Origin: Circinella minor
Lineage: Eukaryota; Mucoromycota; Mucoromycetes; Mucorales; Lichtheimiaceae
Direction: 5' to 3'
NCBI GenBank assembly: GCA_016758965.1
Contig: JAEPRB010000020.1
Location: 248,168 to 312,167 of the forward strand
DNA: 64,000 nt
Part shown: positions 15,854 through 30,285 of the stretch, in pieces
How the letters are laid out: every line of letters begins with the position of its first letter
Position numbering within the stretch: the stretch's first letter is position 1
Notes under the pieces: model-generated
The model's input: only the letters and a program-made list of their open reading frames with translations
Told to the model about the DNA's origin: nothing
The model's database searches: none
Program-made: the position numbers and the translations under genes

Positions 15854-18800
15854 TTTTCAAGCATGAATTCTTTCACACTCTCTCAAATTCTCTCCCTAAT
15901 TCTCGCATAGCCATTATCACCATTTAAATAGCAACACCAATAGCAACAGTAGCGCAAAATACCCCACCTTTTTTTTTTTACTCCCAGACGTACCTAGTAT
16001 TTACCACATTATTATTATTCTTCTTTTCTCAATTGAACCCTAAAAAAGAACTTTACAACCTTATTAACTTTATTTCTTTTAACTGTATATTCATTTTTCA
16101 AACCCTCTCCACATATATGCTTTTTCTTTTGTTTTATTCTATGACAATTTAGTTATTACCATTATTTACCATTATCATTATTTAGTTTAGTTAGCAATTT
16201 AAAATAACTATATTGTATAAATCATTGATTTCCATTATATTAATAGCTATAAAATGAAAGTTTTTAAACAAGGTATATTCGCTGAGTCTTAGAATTAAGG
16301 TATCATGGAATCCTTATAGCAATTCCTTAAAATGAACTATGTTACACAAGTGATCATCGGTGGTCCCTTCCTGTGTAAATATTTATTTATTTTTCGGGAC
16401 GAAAGAATTGGAAAAAAAATATTCCTTAATGTGACCAAAATTCACATCATGTTTCTTTTACTAACAGTGGCAGCTATTCAATAAAATTATACTATAGCGC
16501 TATCATAATTACTTGTAATGATAGCTTTTCGGTTTTGTAATATGTATCGAAATTGTTATATCATCACCAATGTATTACAGATGATCTAACTAAATTCATT
16601 TGAGTAACAAAAAAAAGACCACCATTATTATTCGAGAATCTCGGTTTATTGATACATGTGTTGAAACATAATACTTACCCGGACATTATAAACATAATTC
16701 AATACAACAGTTGCATTTCTCATGGTTCACGATATTGTTCTTAATAAAATAGCTTTAAGCCAACAAGAAAATACAGGAAAATAATGCTTCGCGTTTTCGA
16801 GTTCCAAACATCATAGATTCCGGGGTAATTTTTTAAACCACCCACAAGTTTTTATGATAATGACAAGAAGGATCAAACTTATTATAGAACAAGGTATAAA
16901 TTAGACTTCTTTTTTTGGTACATTAATGTCCCAATTTGAAATGCACTTCTCGAATTTATTGCAATAAGTCGTTATTTATATGAGAATCCTCTGCTGGGCT
17001 AGTATTACTATCGATATCATTTACTTATTCCTCAGAAAAAGTTTTTCTACATATATAATAGTAGCTATGGTAATTTACTACTCTTTCTCATCATATTTTC
17101 TTTTTCTACCATTGGAAATCACTTATATTTTACCTCATGCACTAAAATAGGATTGACATTAGAAAAAAATGATCATCTGAATACTCTGCTATATTATATA
17201 ATAAAGGACTATGTTCCGGCGGCAAAGCATACCAGCTATCCTCCTCCCACAACCCCCCCCCCCAAAAAAAAGAAAGAAATTTGTCCAAAAGCGCAATAAA
17301 AATAAAACTCTATTTACTTTGTACTTCATTTCTACTTTGACACAAAACTGATGTGCCGAGTGATCGGAAGCAAGTACTTAATAAAACAATAATAATATTT
17401 ATAGCATAACATAAATGTAGTTTACTGAAATCATTTGATTATTGGTGTAAAATAATGTTTATCTATACTGCATCGGGTATGTGTGTGTGAATATTAAACA
17501 ACGGGTAGCTTTTTTTTTATTTGACTCGGTGGAATGCAACTAATATTATTATTCCTTTTGTTATAGAATTATTATTTGCTTAATGAACATATTTTTATTT
17601 TTACAAACTCTTTCATACTCTGTTTTTCTTTTCCCTATAATGGTTTAATGGGTGATTTTTTCAGCAATATATAATGTGGAAGGCTGGAGAGGATATCACA
17701 TTAACCAAGAAATGATTTTCACTTCTAATATTATATTATGTAGATAATGCTACTAAAATATTCCAACCAAGGAAATCACCTGATCAGTACCATCAGTCAA
17801 TAAAATCTATTTGTATGAACAATAAACAATTCTGTGGTTGCTAAGCAGTGAACTACGTCAGTACTGTCTAGCCTGCCCATAGAATAACTCAAATGTGAAT
17901 ATATCTCTAAAAACGTCTCGGGTACTCTCTGCTTCTTATATTCAGTCATACAGTGGTCAATTTGATTTATAAAGAAGCACTACTTACAAAGCTCTTAACA
18001 ATGTATATTAATTAATAAAAGGTTACATCTGCTAATGAAGAAATAGATATATTTATGTTGTATTTTGAGTAACTTTACTTGTAACTGATACAAACAAAAA
18101 ATAGTTTTTTGAAGATTGAAAAGGTAACGATTTTTATGAATGTTATAAACTCAAATGTAATATGTAACTTGGATTGTAATTGAGACAAAGCAATTATGTA
18201 ATATCATTGTAAATAATTATTTATTTTTGATAAAAATGATAACTCATATTTTTTCAACTCACTTGTATTCATCATGTATCCATAACTGTTGTAAAAGCGT
18301 CCGTATAACCGTTTAATAATGTTTTGTATAGATTGTTTCATTATTGGCGTCGCTTATAAATTTTCTCTATGTACACATTCTGTAAACCAATACAATAATT
18401 TATTGTCTTTGAACTCGCTCAAGTAGTACAAATTTCTTTTGTAGACTAATAGAGTACATAAGCAACAAATATCTCTCTTAATATTAATCTTGATGACGTT
18501 GATTTTTGTGCTACGGGTACCAACATTAAAAGCTCGCTGTCAACGATCAAAAAAAATCATAATGACATTTTCTTACACTGTCTAGTTATTGTACAACCAC
18601 CACCACCACTGTTTTAAGATCATCATTAATGATAATAATAAAGCAACATCAAAAGGATCATGTTTTTGTCTGACATTTAAAAACGATCGACAAAATATTA
18701 CATACTTTTGCCGTTATGTGTACCTAGTGCTGCATAATATACTTTTTCTTCTTAATTCTTGTGTGTTTTATAATATTAAATTATTTTTGCTGTTAAGATA

Positions 18801-20899
18801 TTTGTACTACATCACACTTTTTTCTTTTGTCTAAAATAGTATCATAGATCCGGTTTTAGATTTGTTTATTAGAACAGAGACATCAACATTTTATTATTAT
18901 AAAGGTAAAATCGTTGATACAATGTACATAATTAAGGAAACCTTTTTTATTTATTTATTTACACAACTAACTTTGAAACAGAATAACTTGATTCATGTTT
19001 TTGTATTAAGTTGTATTTTATTGAAGAATCAATATTGAATTACTAGACAGGTATATATTAAGATGATAAAATGGAGTAATGGTGGGATTATCATCATGCT
19101 CACCTCTTTGCGTGCAGATAAATGCATGCACGTGTGCATGATCTCACCAAGTGTGTATGTGTGTGTGTGTTGTCGTCAAAGTAATGTTTATATTTGTTCT
19201 TGGAAGATAAAGTGATAATATGTTATTAAACATCATCATTTGATTATTATTTAACCCACATCACCTTTCTTGTCGTTAAAAGAACTAATAAAATATTATT
19301 ATATATTATTTTGACTCTAGTCTTTTTCATTAACATATCATATATACTTCAGTGTTGAAGACAAATGATCACTGTATTTAGTAAAATAATATGCAACCTT
19401 CCCCCTTCTTTTCCTTGGTCTTACTGAGTTCTTTTATAAACACATGTTTTCTTTCTTTGTAGGATTATGAAACACAAAGATAAAATAAAAAAGGAGGGAA
19501 AGAAAAGTATGTTGAATTATTATAACTGTTTTATATTTTTTTTTCACAGTATACATATTTAAATCAATAATATTATAAAAAAGACACTTATTTTCTTCAT
19601 AACAAAACAAGAGTAAAAAATAAAAAAAAAGTAGGAAAGATTATATGCAACATAATGTAATGCATAGCACACATGTAATATTAAATAGAAGAAAAATCTA
19701 ATACCAAAATGATGCCGTATTACTGATTTGAGCCGCGTGTTTCTTTATACATATAAGCAACATCGTCATCAAACTTGTTATGAGAAAGGTCAACCCGGAA
19801 TTTTTTTTAAAGCATACCATTATAATAATCAGTAAAAAAAAAATACAATTATGCGTAACAACGTGAAGCACAAAGGGGCTTTTTTCGTTGAACCATTTCT
19901 TTTTTTTTTTTTGTGAAACAAAGTGTAACAATGAAAATCAACAACTTTGTGGCACTTATATCAAAGAGCTTCATACCGTAAAAAAAAAAAAAAAGGAAGA
20001 ACAATGCTTATATATCTTCTTTATAATATTATTAACCAGTTATTCAATAAAAAAAAGCTATACGAATCGCGTCCTTTTAAAAGAACACTAAACATGAAAT
20101 GCAGTATTATGCAAATGTTATAAATAAATAATAATACCTTATTCTACATTTTGACAAGGTTTTTTATTATTTATAAACAAAGAATATATAATAGATGTTA
20201 GTTATTATAAAAGACCTGAGTTTATATATATTATTCTATACAAAGACAACCCGAATTTAAAGTTGTTTCTATGGTTTTTTTTAGGTGAGCTCATGATGAT
20301 GATAGGGTAACCATGACATTGCCAAAAGAATTAAATAAAATAAAATAAAAAAGTGATGTGGGAACAACAGCTTTAAAAGTTTTTTTTTTGAGGTTGCACG
20401 GACATCATAGTCATGTGTTGAATAGAAAAAAAAATAAGGATAAGTGGTAAGATGAATCTTTTTCTCTGTGCTACGATCTGACTATAATCTATCATCCCTG
20501 ACTTTGGTTTTTTTTTTATGACAAATAACTTTTTTCTTTCTATTATAAATTTATCACAATAAAATATCAAAATCAAGTTATATATAATAAATTAAGAATC
20601 TTTTTTTTTGAAGAAAAAAGATAAAGACAGAGAAAATAGATGAATGTAAAACATCTTACTTTATATAAAAAGAAACATTATATGAAAAGAGTATCTTGAA
20701 ATAGTGTGGTACAAAATGCAAGAAAAGGCATAGAAAGAGAGAAAGTTCATTCCCCTTTTTGTTGTAGTACAAAGTAAAAGGCAAACCCACTAGACATCTC
20801 GTTTATTTTTTTGTCTTTTTCCATTTTTTTTCTCTCTCTTTTTTTCTTTCTTTTTTTTTCAGTCAATCTTTTTTTATTTTTGAAAGTATATAAAAAAAA
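15854..20899. other. Long gene-poor spacer
   Basis: Roughly 5 kb with no reading frame or splice-linked exon chain that I can support. It contains poly-C next to poly-A near 17250-17270, a GT-rich tract near 19152-19170, a 16-base inverted repeat at 19125-19140, and T-rich tracts leading into the gene at 20900. A non-coding RNA or a decayed element could be hidden here; nothing in the sequence identifies one. Confidence 0.45.
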
Positions 20900-23278
20900 A
20901 TGCCTGAAGCAACAAAAACAAGACGAACTTCTTCTTTAGCAAGTGTAGGTGTTACCTCACCACCTAAAACAACTACACGAACAACTACACGCACTTCTCC
21001 AACTTCTAGTGGTAGTAAAATGACAACTACTACTACTCGCACAACAACTTCTGGAACAGCTTCATCAGCAAGATTAGCTACAACAACTACTACTTCAAGA
21101 ACAAAACCATCTACAACAGCAACTGGTACAAGACGTCCATCCACTGCTACTACAGGTACAGTAAATCGTGTTAGTAGAACCAGTAGTGCTGATAAAAACA
21201 CTTCATCATCACCTGGTACATCAACAGCAAGACGAGCATCAACTACTATTGGAGCAACATCAACAAGTCGTCGTTCTGCACCTAGCTCTACTGCTCCTTC
21301 AACTTCTGAAGTAAAAAAGTCAACAACTATTAGTGCAGATCTTAAAGCAGAAATTAAATCATTGACAGAAAAGGTAAAAAGTAAAAACTTTTTTTTTGGT
21401 GTTGTTGCCCCGATCCCTTTTTTTTCGCATCACAAACAATCCGAAAATGTAACAAATTTTTAATATTTGTTTTTTTTTTTCGCTATTTGTTATTGTGTAA
21501 GAGAGAGAGAAAAAAAAAGAGGCTGAAACTCTCAATTATATGTAAATATAAATTTATCATTTGTAAACTCACATGTAATTTTTTTATAATAATACTTAGA
21601 ATCAAGAAATTAACAAGACCTTGAATGATAAACAACAACAACTTGATTCTAAAGAGACTGAACTTGATGAATTAAAAGCTGCCAAAACAGATATTGAAAC
21701 CAAATTACAAGAACAACAAGAAACATTTGAAAAACAAACTATTGATTTACAAACACAAGTGGAAGAATTGAAAAAATTTAATGATGAACATGCAACACAA
21801 TCAGATGAACTGAAAAAAGAACTTGAAAAAAAATTTGAAGACCAATTTGAAGAACAATTTCAAGAAAAAATGAATGAAAAAATGAATGAAAAACAAAAAG
21901 AACATGAACAAGAATTGGAACAGTTACGTGAAACAATGGAGGATTTACGTGATAGATTAGAAGAAGAAAATAAACAGTTGGATGAACAAATAGTTGTTAA
22001 AGAAACTGAAATTCGTAAACTTAAAAAGGATTTGGATGCACTTCGGGATGATGTTCAGGTAAGTTATTATTATTATAATACATAAGAGAAGAAGAAAGAT
22101 AGCGAAAAGGGAGAATAAACAAAAGGGATGACTATACTATGATGATAGTAATGTGAACGATTATTGATGTGGAGAAGTAAAAAAAAAATTAATCAAATCA
22201 TTTTAATAGGAAATGCATATATCGCATCAAACCCGGATTACCAATTATAGTAATCAGTTGAATCAACAACATGCCGAACAAATTGAACAGTTGAGAAAAG
22301 ATTATGAACAAAAACTTTCTGATTTACAAAAGAAGATTCCCAATGATAATGTACAAAGTACATTACAAGAAGAGAAAATATTACTTGAAAGTAAATTAAA
22401 GGTAGTTAATTATGTACTTTTTTTTTGTTGTTGGAGAATTCAATATATATATATATATATAGCACTTCATTCTTGTTACATAAGAAAAAAGAATTAACAG
22501 TCTATTGGATTAGGATGCGGAAAAGGCTACTGTTGAATTAAAACAAGAGTATGAAAAGAAATTACAAGAATTACAAGATGAATTAAACAAACAATCCAGT
22601 GTGTTCACAACAGATCATGAGAAGAATACTCAAAAGATAGTTGACAGTCACCAGGTAAAATATTAAAAAATAATCGGACGACTCGGAATTCATTCCGTCG
22701 ACTCCAAACAACTTTTTTGTTTTCTCTCCCTCCATATCTGTGTAAGCTAATCCTGTTGACACTCCTTTTTTTAAAAAATCATTATAGAATGAGTTGACTA
22801 CCTTACGTAAAACCCATGACGAAAAAGTAAAGTCACTTGAACAAGAGCATGCTCGTATTTTATCTGATGCTAAGCAACAAATTGAACAACTAAACAAAGT
22901 CAAATCTGAAATTGAGGTAAAATCAATCATCATATTTATAGCTTAAGTGAAAATAGAATGACTAATTTTGGGTAACCCATTATTATTATTATAGGAAACA
23001 ACTAAAAAAGAACAGGCCATGTTGAAAGAAAATCATCAAAAGGAGTTAAATCAAGCTAAATCTGATCAAGAAAGTAAAATCAATCGGTTACAGGAAGTGA
23101 ACCGCTTAGCAATGGGTCAAGTTGCACAATTACGTGCCAAGAACGGAGATACAAAAATTGAATTGGAACAAGAATTTAAAAGAAAACTTGGTGACGAACG
23201 TACCAAATATCAAGTAAGCTTTTTTTATACAATTAAACTAAACCATAACAAGCTTCAATTATTTTTCTGTCTTTTCTC

Positions 23279-23317
<39 letters not shown>

Positions 23318-24742
23318 ATTGATTACAGAACAAAGAGAAAAAAAAAGACACCTTTCTTTATATAGTAATTTAGTAACATGTGGTATATTATAGAAACAAT
23401 TAGATCAAGATTATACAGAAAAATTCAACTTGTTGCAAACTAAACATGAAGAAAAGTTAAAAGAACAAAAAGAACAATATGAATTGAAAATTCATCAACA
23501 TGTTGAAAAACATGAACATGAAATGAATCAATTAAAGAGTTCCTATGACAAAGTCACTGAAACATCGACAAGAAACTCAACAACAGCACAAACACGGGTT
23601 GATACTGAACAACGTATGAGAACAGATTTGGAACAACAACTTGACAAGCTGAAAAAAGAACATTGTCAAGTGATCGATCAAATGCAAGAGCATCATGCAC
23701 GTTCGATTGCTCAGCTTGAGTCTAAATTAAAACAGGAGTCTGATAAACAAATTCAATTGGATCAACTACATCAAAAAGAGCTAGACCGTTTTAATGCTGA
23801 ACGTGAAGGTTATTTTGCAGAGATTAAAAAAGAAATCGAGGTAAGCACATATATAATAATAGTTACTATTATTATTAGTAGTATGAAAGAGAGGAATTAC
23901 TTTATTAAGTTGGATATGTAATAACTAATATTGGTATTACTACTTTTTTTTTAATAATAAAATATTAATAAACTTTTTTATTTTTAACCGTTTATAATAT
24001 TTATAGACTGCTTTGAAAGAAGTGCACACCAAAGAAATTCAAAGACTAAAGTCAGAACATGAGTCAAAAATAAACGAATTGAAACGTGAATATATTCTAC
24101 AAAAAGACCGAGAAAAAGCAGCTCATCAAGAACAATTAAAGCGATTAACCAATGAAAAACAACAAGTATGATTGATTAATGAGTAATTAAGTGATAGTAC
24201 TATGATTAAACTAACTCTTGAATTTTTTTTTAAAAGGCCGTTGTAACAAGTAATAGCAATAATACCTCATTACCGCAGCAAGGACAACAACCTCTTGAAA
24301 AGTCTAGAACAATTATAAAGGTAATAGATAAAAAAAATGACAAACGTCATGTGAATATGCATTGATTTAGTTTGGAATAAATTTATAATAAGAAAAAGAA
24401 TTTTGGGGGGGTGGGAGAAAAAAAATTAAAGAGAGATAGAGAGGGGAGATTATAATTATAATTAATTGTTTTCTTTCATATACTAAACTTAATAACATTC
24501 TATTAAAAAAAATAATCAGGAAGGAGTGAATGATGAACAAAGTGTACAACAACAAAATACTACCGCTAAAACGGGAACAATTATTGCCAAATCAGAAGAT
24601 GATGTGAGTAACAAAATTCCTCCCAATCCCCCCCCCCAATAAATGCATTTCGATCCTTTTTATACTCCCCAAAAAAAATAGTCTTTTGTACTACAAGCAA
24701 CAAAAAAAAAAGTATACTTATTACATATTATCATATATGTTA

Positions 24743-24783
<41 letters not shown>

Positions 24784-25986
24784 TATATATATCAAATGAG
24801 ATTTAAATGAACACACGTTTTATTAATAGTTAAAAATTTTATTTTACCTTTTTTAGACCCAATATATTTCGAAACAAGAACACGAAAAATTAATCAAACA
24901 ATTGAAAGATAAACACGTTGAAGAATTATGTAATATGTCAAAGACTAACATTACGCAGGAACAAAGCAGTAGCGGAGACAATAAGGTTCAAATGGCGCCA
25001 GCGGAAAAGATTTCCGAACAAGACATCTCTTTACAAGAATATCATAAAACAATTGAATCATTACATGTGGCGCAAAAGGTAACATATTAAGGAATAAAAG
25101 ATTTTATATAGTTAAAAAATACATATATAGAGATAAAAAAATTATAAAGTAAAAAAAAAATAACTAATATTTTATTGTATTATTTTTAGGAAACCAATGA
25201 AGAGCATAAAAAACGTATTTCAAAGATGCAAGATGCCCACGCTCAAGTCTTGGCAGGGTTACAAGAACAATTGAAGAATACGGAAGCCAAATATCAAAAG
25301 GAAATAGTCACTCATCGTATACAACAAAGTGACACCATTCAAGCGGAATTGGAAACCATAGTAACATCACTTACAAAAATGAGCGAATTATTGGATAGTA
25401 AAGAAGACGATAAAAATTCAATAAATGAAGTCATCACTACTAAAAACAGTAAGCAAAACCAATATGGTTCACAGCCGAAGGTAAAAAGCTTAATGGTTAC
25501 ACTCATTCCTTACTTTGTATTAGCAACAAACCAAGGGCCCCTTTTTTGTATAACCCAAAAAGAGAAAATACTTAAATTTCATTTGTTCCAAATTTTTTTA
25601 TACAAAATATATAGAATGTTGACAATAATTCCGTTTCACAACAAACTCATAAAGAACTTGAAGCTTTACAAACTAGAATTCAAAATTTGATTCAATTGAC
25701 TTCTAATCTACCAATCCATGATCAGCAAGACAAAACAGGTTTTGCTGAGCATCGGCCACAACAAAGTGCAAATAAAAATTTGGAACCAGAGGTAAAAATA
25801 ATATATACATATATATAGAGTATTATTCATCATCAACGAATGTTTTATATTATATATAATCAATAATAGTTTACATATGTAGTATATATGTATATATTAT
25901 GCATAAGCAAAACAAAAACTAAATTACCTTATTATATTTTATAATAGGTAGTACGACTTGAAATAGGTCGTAGACAAGAGGTGTAA
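20900..25986 (+). CDS. Long coiled-coil protein with basic Ser/Thr/Arg-rich N-terminus
   Basis: Function unknown. Fourteen exons: 20900-21373, 21600-22058, 22210-22401, 22514-22654, 22788-22916, 22995-23213, 23394-23840, 24007-24165, 24237-24320, 24520-24603, 24857-25078, 25190-25480, 25615-25791, 25948-25986; spliced 1038 aa. All 13 introns are phase 0. Residues 1-145 are rich in Thr, Ser, Arg and Ala and lack acidic residues, like disordered microtubule- or nucleic-acid-binding regions. From about residue 150 to beyond 700 the protein is charged Glu/Lys/Gln-rich with leucines at heptad spacing (for example ELDELKAAKTDIETKLQEQQ), i.e. long coiled coil. Shorter, less regular segments follow, ending in VRLEIGRRQEV. 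No CAP-Gly, motor or other globular domain is visible. A cytoskeletal or spindle-pole scaffold is a guess from composition. The last small exon (25948-25986) is the least certain. Confidence 0.8.
23282..23312. repeat. TC dinucleotide microsatellite in an intron
   Basis: Uninterrupted CT/TC repeat inside intron 6 of the coiled-coil gene, in the intron body before the acceptor at 23393. Confidence 0.9.
24746..24781. repeat. AT dinucleotide microsatellite in an intron
   Basis: Long TA/AT repeat inside intron 10 of the coiled-coil gene (24604-24856). Confidence 0.9.
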
Positions 25987-26400
25987 ATTTTCAAAAGGGC
26001 AAAAAGAGAGTGCACTGTCCCCCAAACTTTAATTTTTTAAAACACAACCAATCATAAGATAAATTTGTGCTTAACTTTCTTTATATTATTTTTTTGTATG
26101 TCCCACACATGCAATATCTATTTTTAGTTTAGTTTCACAGAAAAAAAAAAAAGAGTAGCAATATAACAAAAAAAAAATGTTTATAAATTTATATATAATA
26201 ACTTTTTTTTTTTTGTTTTCTTTCTTTTCTTTTCTTTTTCTCCACTTTTTTTTTTTGTTTTTGCGGGATTTTGTTATTTGTGATTCTTATATTACATGTT
26301 ACTCAAATAACATATTCATTATATCAATTGCAATTCTTCTTAAAAAGTAAATTAAGAAACGAAATAAAAGAGAGAGATAGGTAGAGAAAACTCATGTTAA
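25987..26400. other. Spacer between coiled-coil and Zn2Cys6 genes
   Basis: About 400 bp between two genes in tandem. It has long T- and A-runs (about 26143-26250) and no gene. It must hold the 3' end of the upstream gene and the promoter of the Zn2Cys6 gene. Confidence 0.55.
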
Positions 26401-29400
26401 ATGAAAGTCTATCAATCAAATTCATCGAATAATCTTAACAACGACAACCACGACAACGACAATAATCCACCTCAACAACAGCGATTAAAACGTACTAGGG
26501 CTAAACGGAGCTGTGATTTTTGCAGAAAACGAAAATCGCGTTGTGATGCTGATACGTCAATTCCTTGTTCCAATTGTAAAGCAGTACGTGTCTCCTTTTT
26601 TTTTCATTATCATTATATTTTAGCACTTTTACCATATTAATTAACAAATCGAAATTAAAATCAACTAGTGGGGATATACATGCGAATTCCAAACTGTTCG
26701 TAAGAAACGGGGTCCACCTAGTGTGTACGTTTTTTTTAAAAAAAAAAAAAGATTAAATATTCATATGAATTATAATTGTTATTAACAAAATAATATATAT
26801 ATATTTTATTAATTATTAAAATAGTTATGTCGATAACCTCGAAAAACGTTGTAAAAAGATGGAAAAGCTATTAACTAGCTTGACCAATGCTTCTATTAAA
26901 GAACTTGAAAAGAATGATTTTCAATTGGATCAACAAAAGACTACTGGTAAATCAATCAACACGAGGAATAAAAAGGGCAAGGCACGAGCAATTGCTGCTG
27001 TTACTGCTATGAACACTGAGGATAGCAACGACGGCGACGAAGTCGATGACGATCAAGATTCATTAGATTCCAATGTCAATGACAATGACAATGATTTCGA
27101 TACTGACGATTTCGACAATGTCTCGATTGAAAGTCAAAATAGTAGCAATACACCTAATATACCATTGGAAGAACGGTTATCTAATTTAAATATTAAGGAT
27201 TATGATGCTATTACCTACACTGGAAGATCTGCTAGTATGGATTTACTCAATACGGAACTATTCAGATTTAAGCCTTACATTGCGTGGCCTGGTCGTAATG
27301 ATGTAGCATTACAATTAACGGCACAAAATGAATTGATGGTAGTTCGTTCCGTAGAGGGTGCCTTGACTCGTTTGGATATTGGTTTATCAATGCGTAGTGG
27401 TGGTGCTGACATATCAACAACGAAAGAAGAAAGTGATACTATTACACCACCTTCAAAACATGTACAAGAAAAAATGATTACTTTGTAAGCAACATTTACT
27501 TTTATATTCAATAACAATATAGTGTATTCTTTATATCTTATATAATTCCACATAGCTTTTTCGAACATTTACATCCTTTCATGCCCATTATCAACAAGGA
27601 ACGTTTTTTATCTACTGAACAACCGCCTAACATTCTCATTCAGGCTATATTGGCACTCACATTTCGATTTGTCAGTCAACATGAACCTATAGAACAAAAT
27701 CCAAATGCAAGCGAATATGCAGCCATGTATTCTGCCAAGGTTGTGAAACGTTTACGAGATCCTGTACGATCTCGTCTTTGTCATGTTCAATCAGCTGTCT
27801 TAATGACTTTATATCTCGACATGGACGATGGTGATGATTCAATGCAATGGTATATGCTCGGTACAGCCATTCGTATGGCACAAGATCTTGGCCTTCATCG
27901 TTCATGTTCACATTGGAAAATTCTACCACAACCCGAGATTGAAACTCGCCATCGATTATTTTATGCCTGCTATGTACTTGATCGATGGCTTAGTGCTCGT
28001 GCTGGAAAACCATTAACGATTCTTGATCGTGATTTCGATACTCCCATGCCTTCCAATAACGAATACTACACCTTTACAATTATGATCAAATTATCTGAAA
28101 TACTAGGTCGTGTATTGAAGGCATTATATGCTCCCAAAGCAAAACATGCAAATGCGAACGCTGGATTGGATGATCCAACAGTCATTGATGCATTTGATCG
28201 ACGATTAAAATCGTGTAAGAATGCCATGGAAACCAAAATTCCTATAACACAAAAAGGTATGTTAAAAAGAAAAAAAAAAGAAAAGATATGTGGCGAAAGA
28301 AAGCATAATAGCAGTATAAAGAAAAAGGGAACTCATGCGTTTATTTCTTAAATATTATTTAGCATACTTGGATATCTTTTATCATACCATTTTATTATTA
28401 TTACATCGCCCATTTATGGGACAACAACAGTTATCGCATCAAATATGTACACATGCAGCTACAACCATTATGGATTTGACGCGACATATACGACAACAAC
28501 CAAATAAAGACAATCAATACTTCTCATTATGTATGCCGACATGTTTTGTGTACGCATTATTTCAATCAACACTTGTTTATTTAGCAAACGCTGTTCGAGA
28601 TCCAACTTTATTTGAAATGTTTCAACAAAGTGTTGTATTAATGCAGCAGTACAATCACTTGTCGGTTGTTCGACGTGCACTTGAAATTGTTGAATTATTC
28701 CGTACTATGCATGCGCCCTCAGTAGATGCAGCTGCCGCAGCTGCTGTTGCTGCAGCTCGCGTTGCAGCTATTCATGCTATGCCTTTCCCATCTGGTACAG
28801 GAACAACAATGATGCTGAGCGATATCTATAATGTATCACAACCCGCTACATCATCAGTAGGAGCTACAACAGGTGCTGTACCTTTATATGATTGGTCCCC
28901 TATGATACCAAGTCATCACCCTCATCATCAATCACACCAGCAACATTCTCAACAGCACCATCACTCTGCGCCACATCACAATCACCATTCTGCGCCACCA
29001 TCTCAACTACATCATCAACAAGTAATTGTTGAAAATCCGTCTCACCATCATCATCATCATCATCATCATCCATCAGCTACAACGAATGGTATAGAAACAG
29101 TCTTTCCGACTACATTCCAAGAAGATTTAATGAATAATAACTTGATATTAACTGCATCACCTACTTCTATGCACGCAACGATTCCACAACAACAAGCATC
29201 ATCTAATTCAACAACAACGAATCCGCCTCCTTCTAACCATAACAACAACCCTACTCCTTATCATGCCAATTCGACTTCTTCTACATCTTCTTCTTCAGCA
29301 TCTTCATTTATATCAACTCCACATCCAATGGCTGCTATGCTTCCACAACCCAATGTACCAACAGCCACAACAACTAATAACAATTTACATTGGACAGATT

Positions 29401-29567
29401 GGAATATTTATCTTCAAGATGATCGTACTTGTCAACATCCTCATCGACAACAACATATAATGTCTTCCTCAAACACTAATTCAAATACTCCTCGACAATC
29501 AAGACATCATCATTCTGCTTCTTTTCCTCAAGCATCTTTTTCCCATCTTCCACATCCACCTCACTAG
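26401..29567 (+). CDS. Zn(II)2Cys6 transcription factor with fungal_trans domain
   Basis: Predicted nuclear fungal transcription factor. Exons: 26401-26583, 26669-26724, 26825-27484, 27556-28256, 28363-29567; spliced 934 aa. The binuclear zinc cluster is C38-x2-C41-x6-C48-x7-C56-x2-C59-x6-C66 (RSCDFCRKRKSRCDA...CSNCKA | WGYTC) and is split by the first intron. A linker GPPSVYVDNLEKRCKKMEKL follows, then an acidic/Asn region. The middle region (FFEHLHPFMPIINKERF ... DRWLSARAGKPLTILDRD) matches the fungal-specific transcription-factor domain (PF04082). The C-terminus is long and low complexity: an Ala run, a His run (about 29045-29070), Gln, Asn, Ser and Pro tracts, typical of activation regions. 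The first ATG is used; the target pathway cannot be told from the sequence. Confidence 0.92.
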
Positions 29568-30285
29568 TGGACAAAATAAAGCACACATACAAAACATACA
29601 TGTATATATATATAAATATATAAATGGTATACATACTTTTCTCTTTTATATGTACAAAAAAAAACATTTGTTCTTTTCCCCTCTTTCTTTTTCTTTTTCT
29701 TTTTATTTATTTATTTTTCTGTAAAGATTCTGTGTTAAAATTTTCGGTTGGTTTATCTTTGTCTTTCCTTTTCTCACTATCACTTTTTAAATTTTTTTTT
29801 TTATAAAAAAAAACATGTATATGGTTTTTCTTTTTCTTTTCTTCTTTATATATTTATATAAAAAATAAATGTTACATATGCTTCTGGTCTGGTCCAAAAA
29901 AATAAAAATAAAAATAAAAAAAACATTATTTCATTAAGTTCACGATTCATTTTTTTTTTTAAAAAAAAAATTCTAACATGAAAAAATCAATTTAACCTAA
30001 AGCTTGGACAGTATTTTTCCACTTATGTACAATATATATTAACTTCATCTGGTAATTTAGTCATATTCATATGAAATGATGCTCTTATTTTATTGTTATG
30101 ATATGATGTATATGACATAATAGATTATCTTTTCTTTTTGTCTTTTAATGGTCAATTTAAAAACAACATTTTTATTTATTCAGCTCTTCAATTACAAATA
30201 TACATTTTATTTAGGATACTCTCGTTACATACTAGAACCATAACTGAATTCATCATTATTGTCTTTCTTCGTCAGGATCATCCGA
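29568..30285. other. Convergent 3' spacer
   Basis: AT-rich spacer between the 3' ends of the Zn2Cys6 gene (+) and the small four-exon gene (-). It contains TA tracts near 29600-29625, pyrimidine-rich stretches and A/T homopolymers. No gene is seen. Confidence 0.55.
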
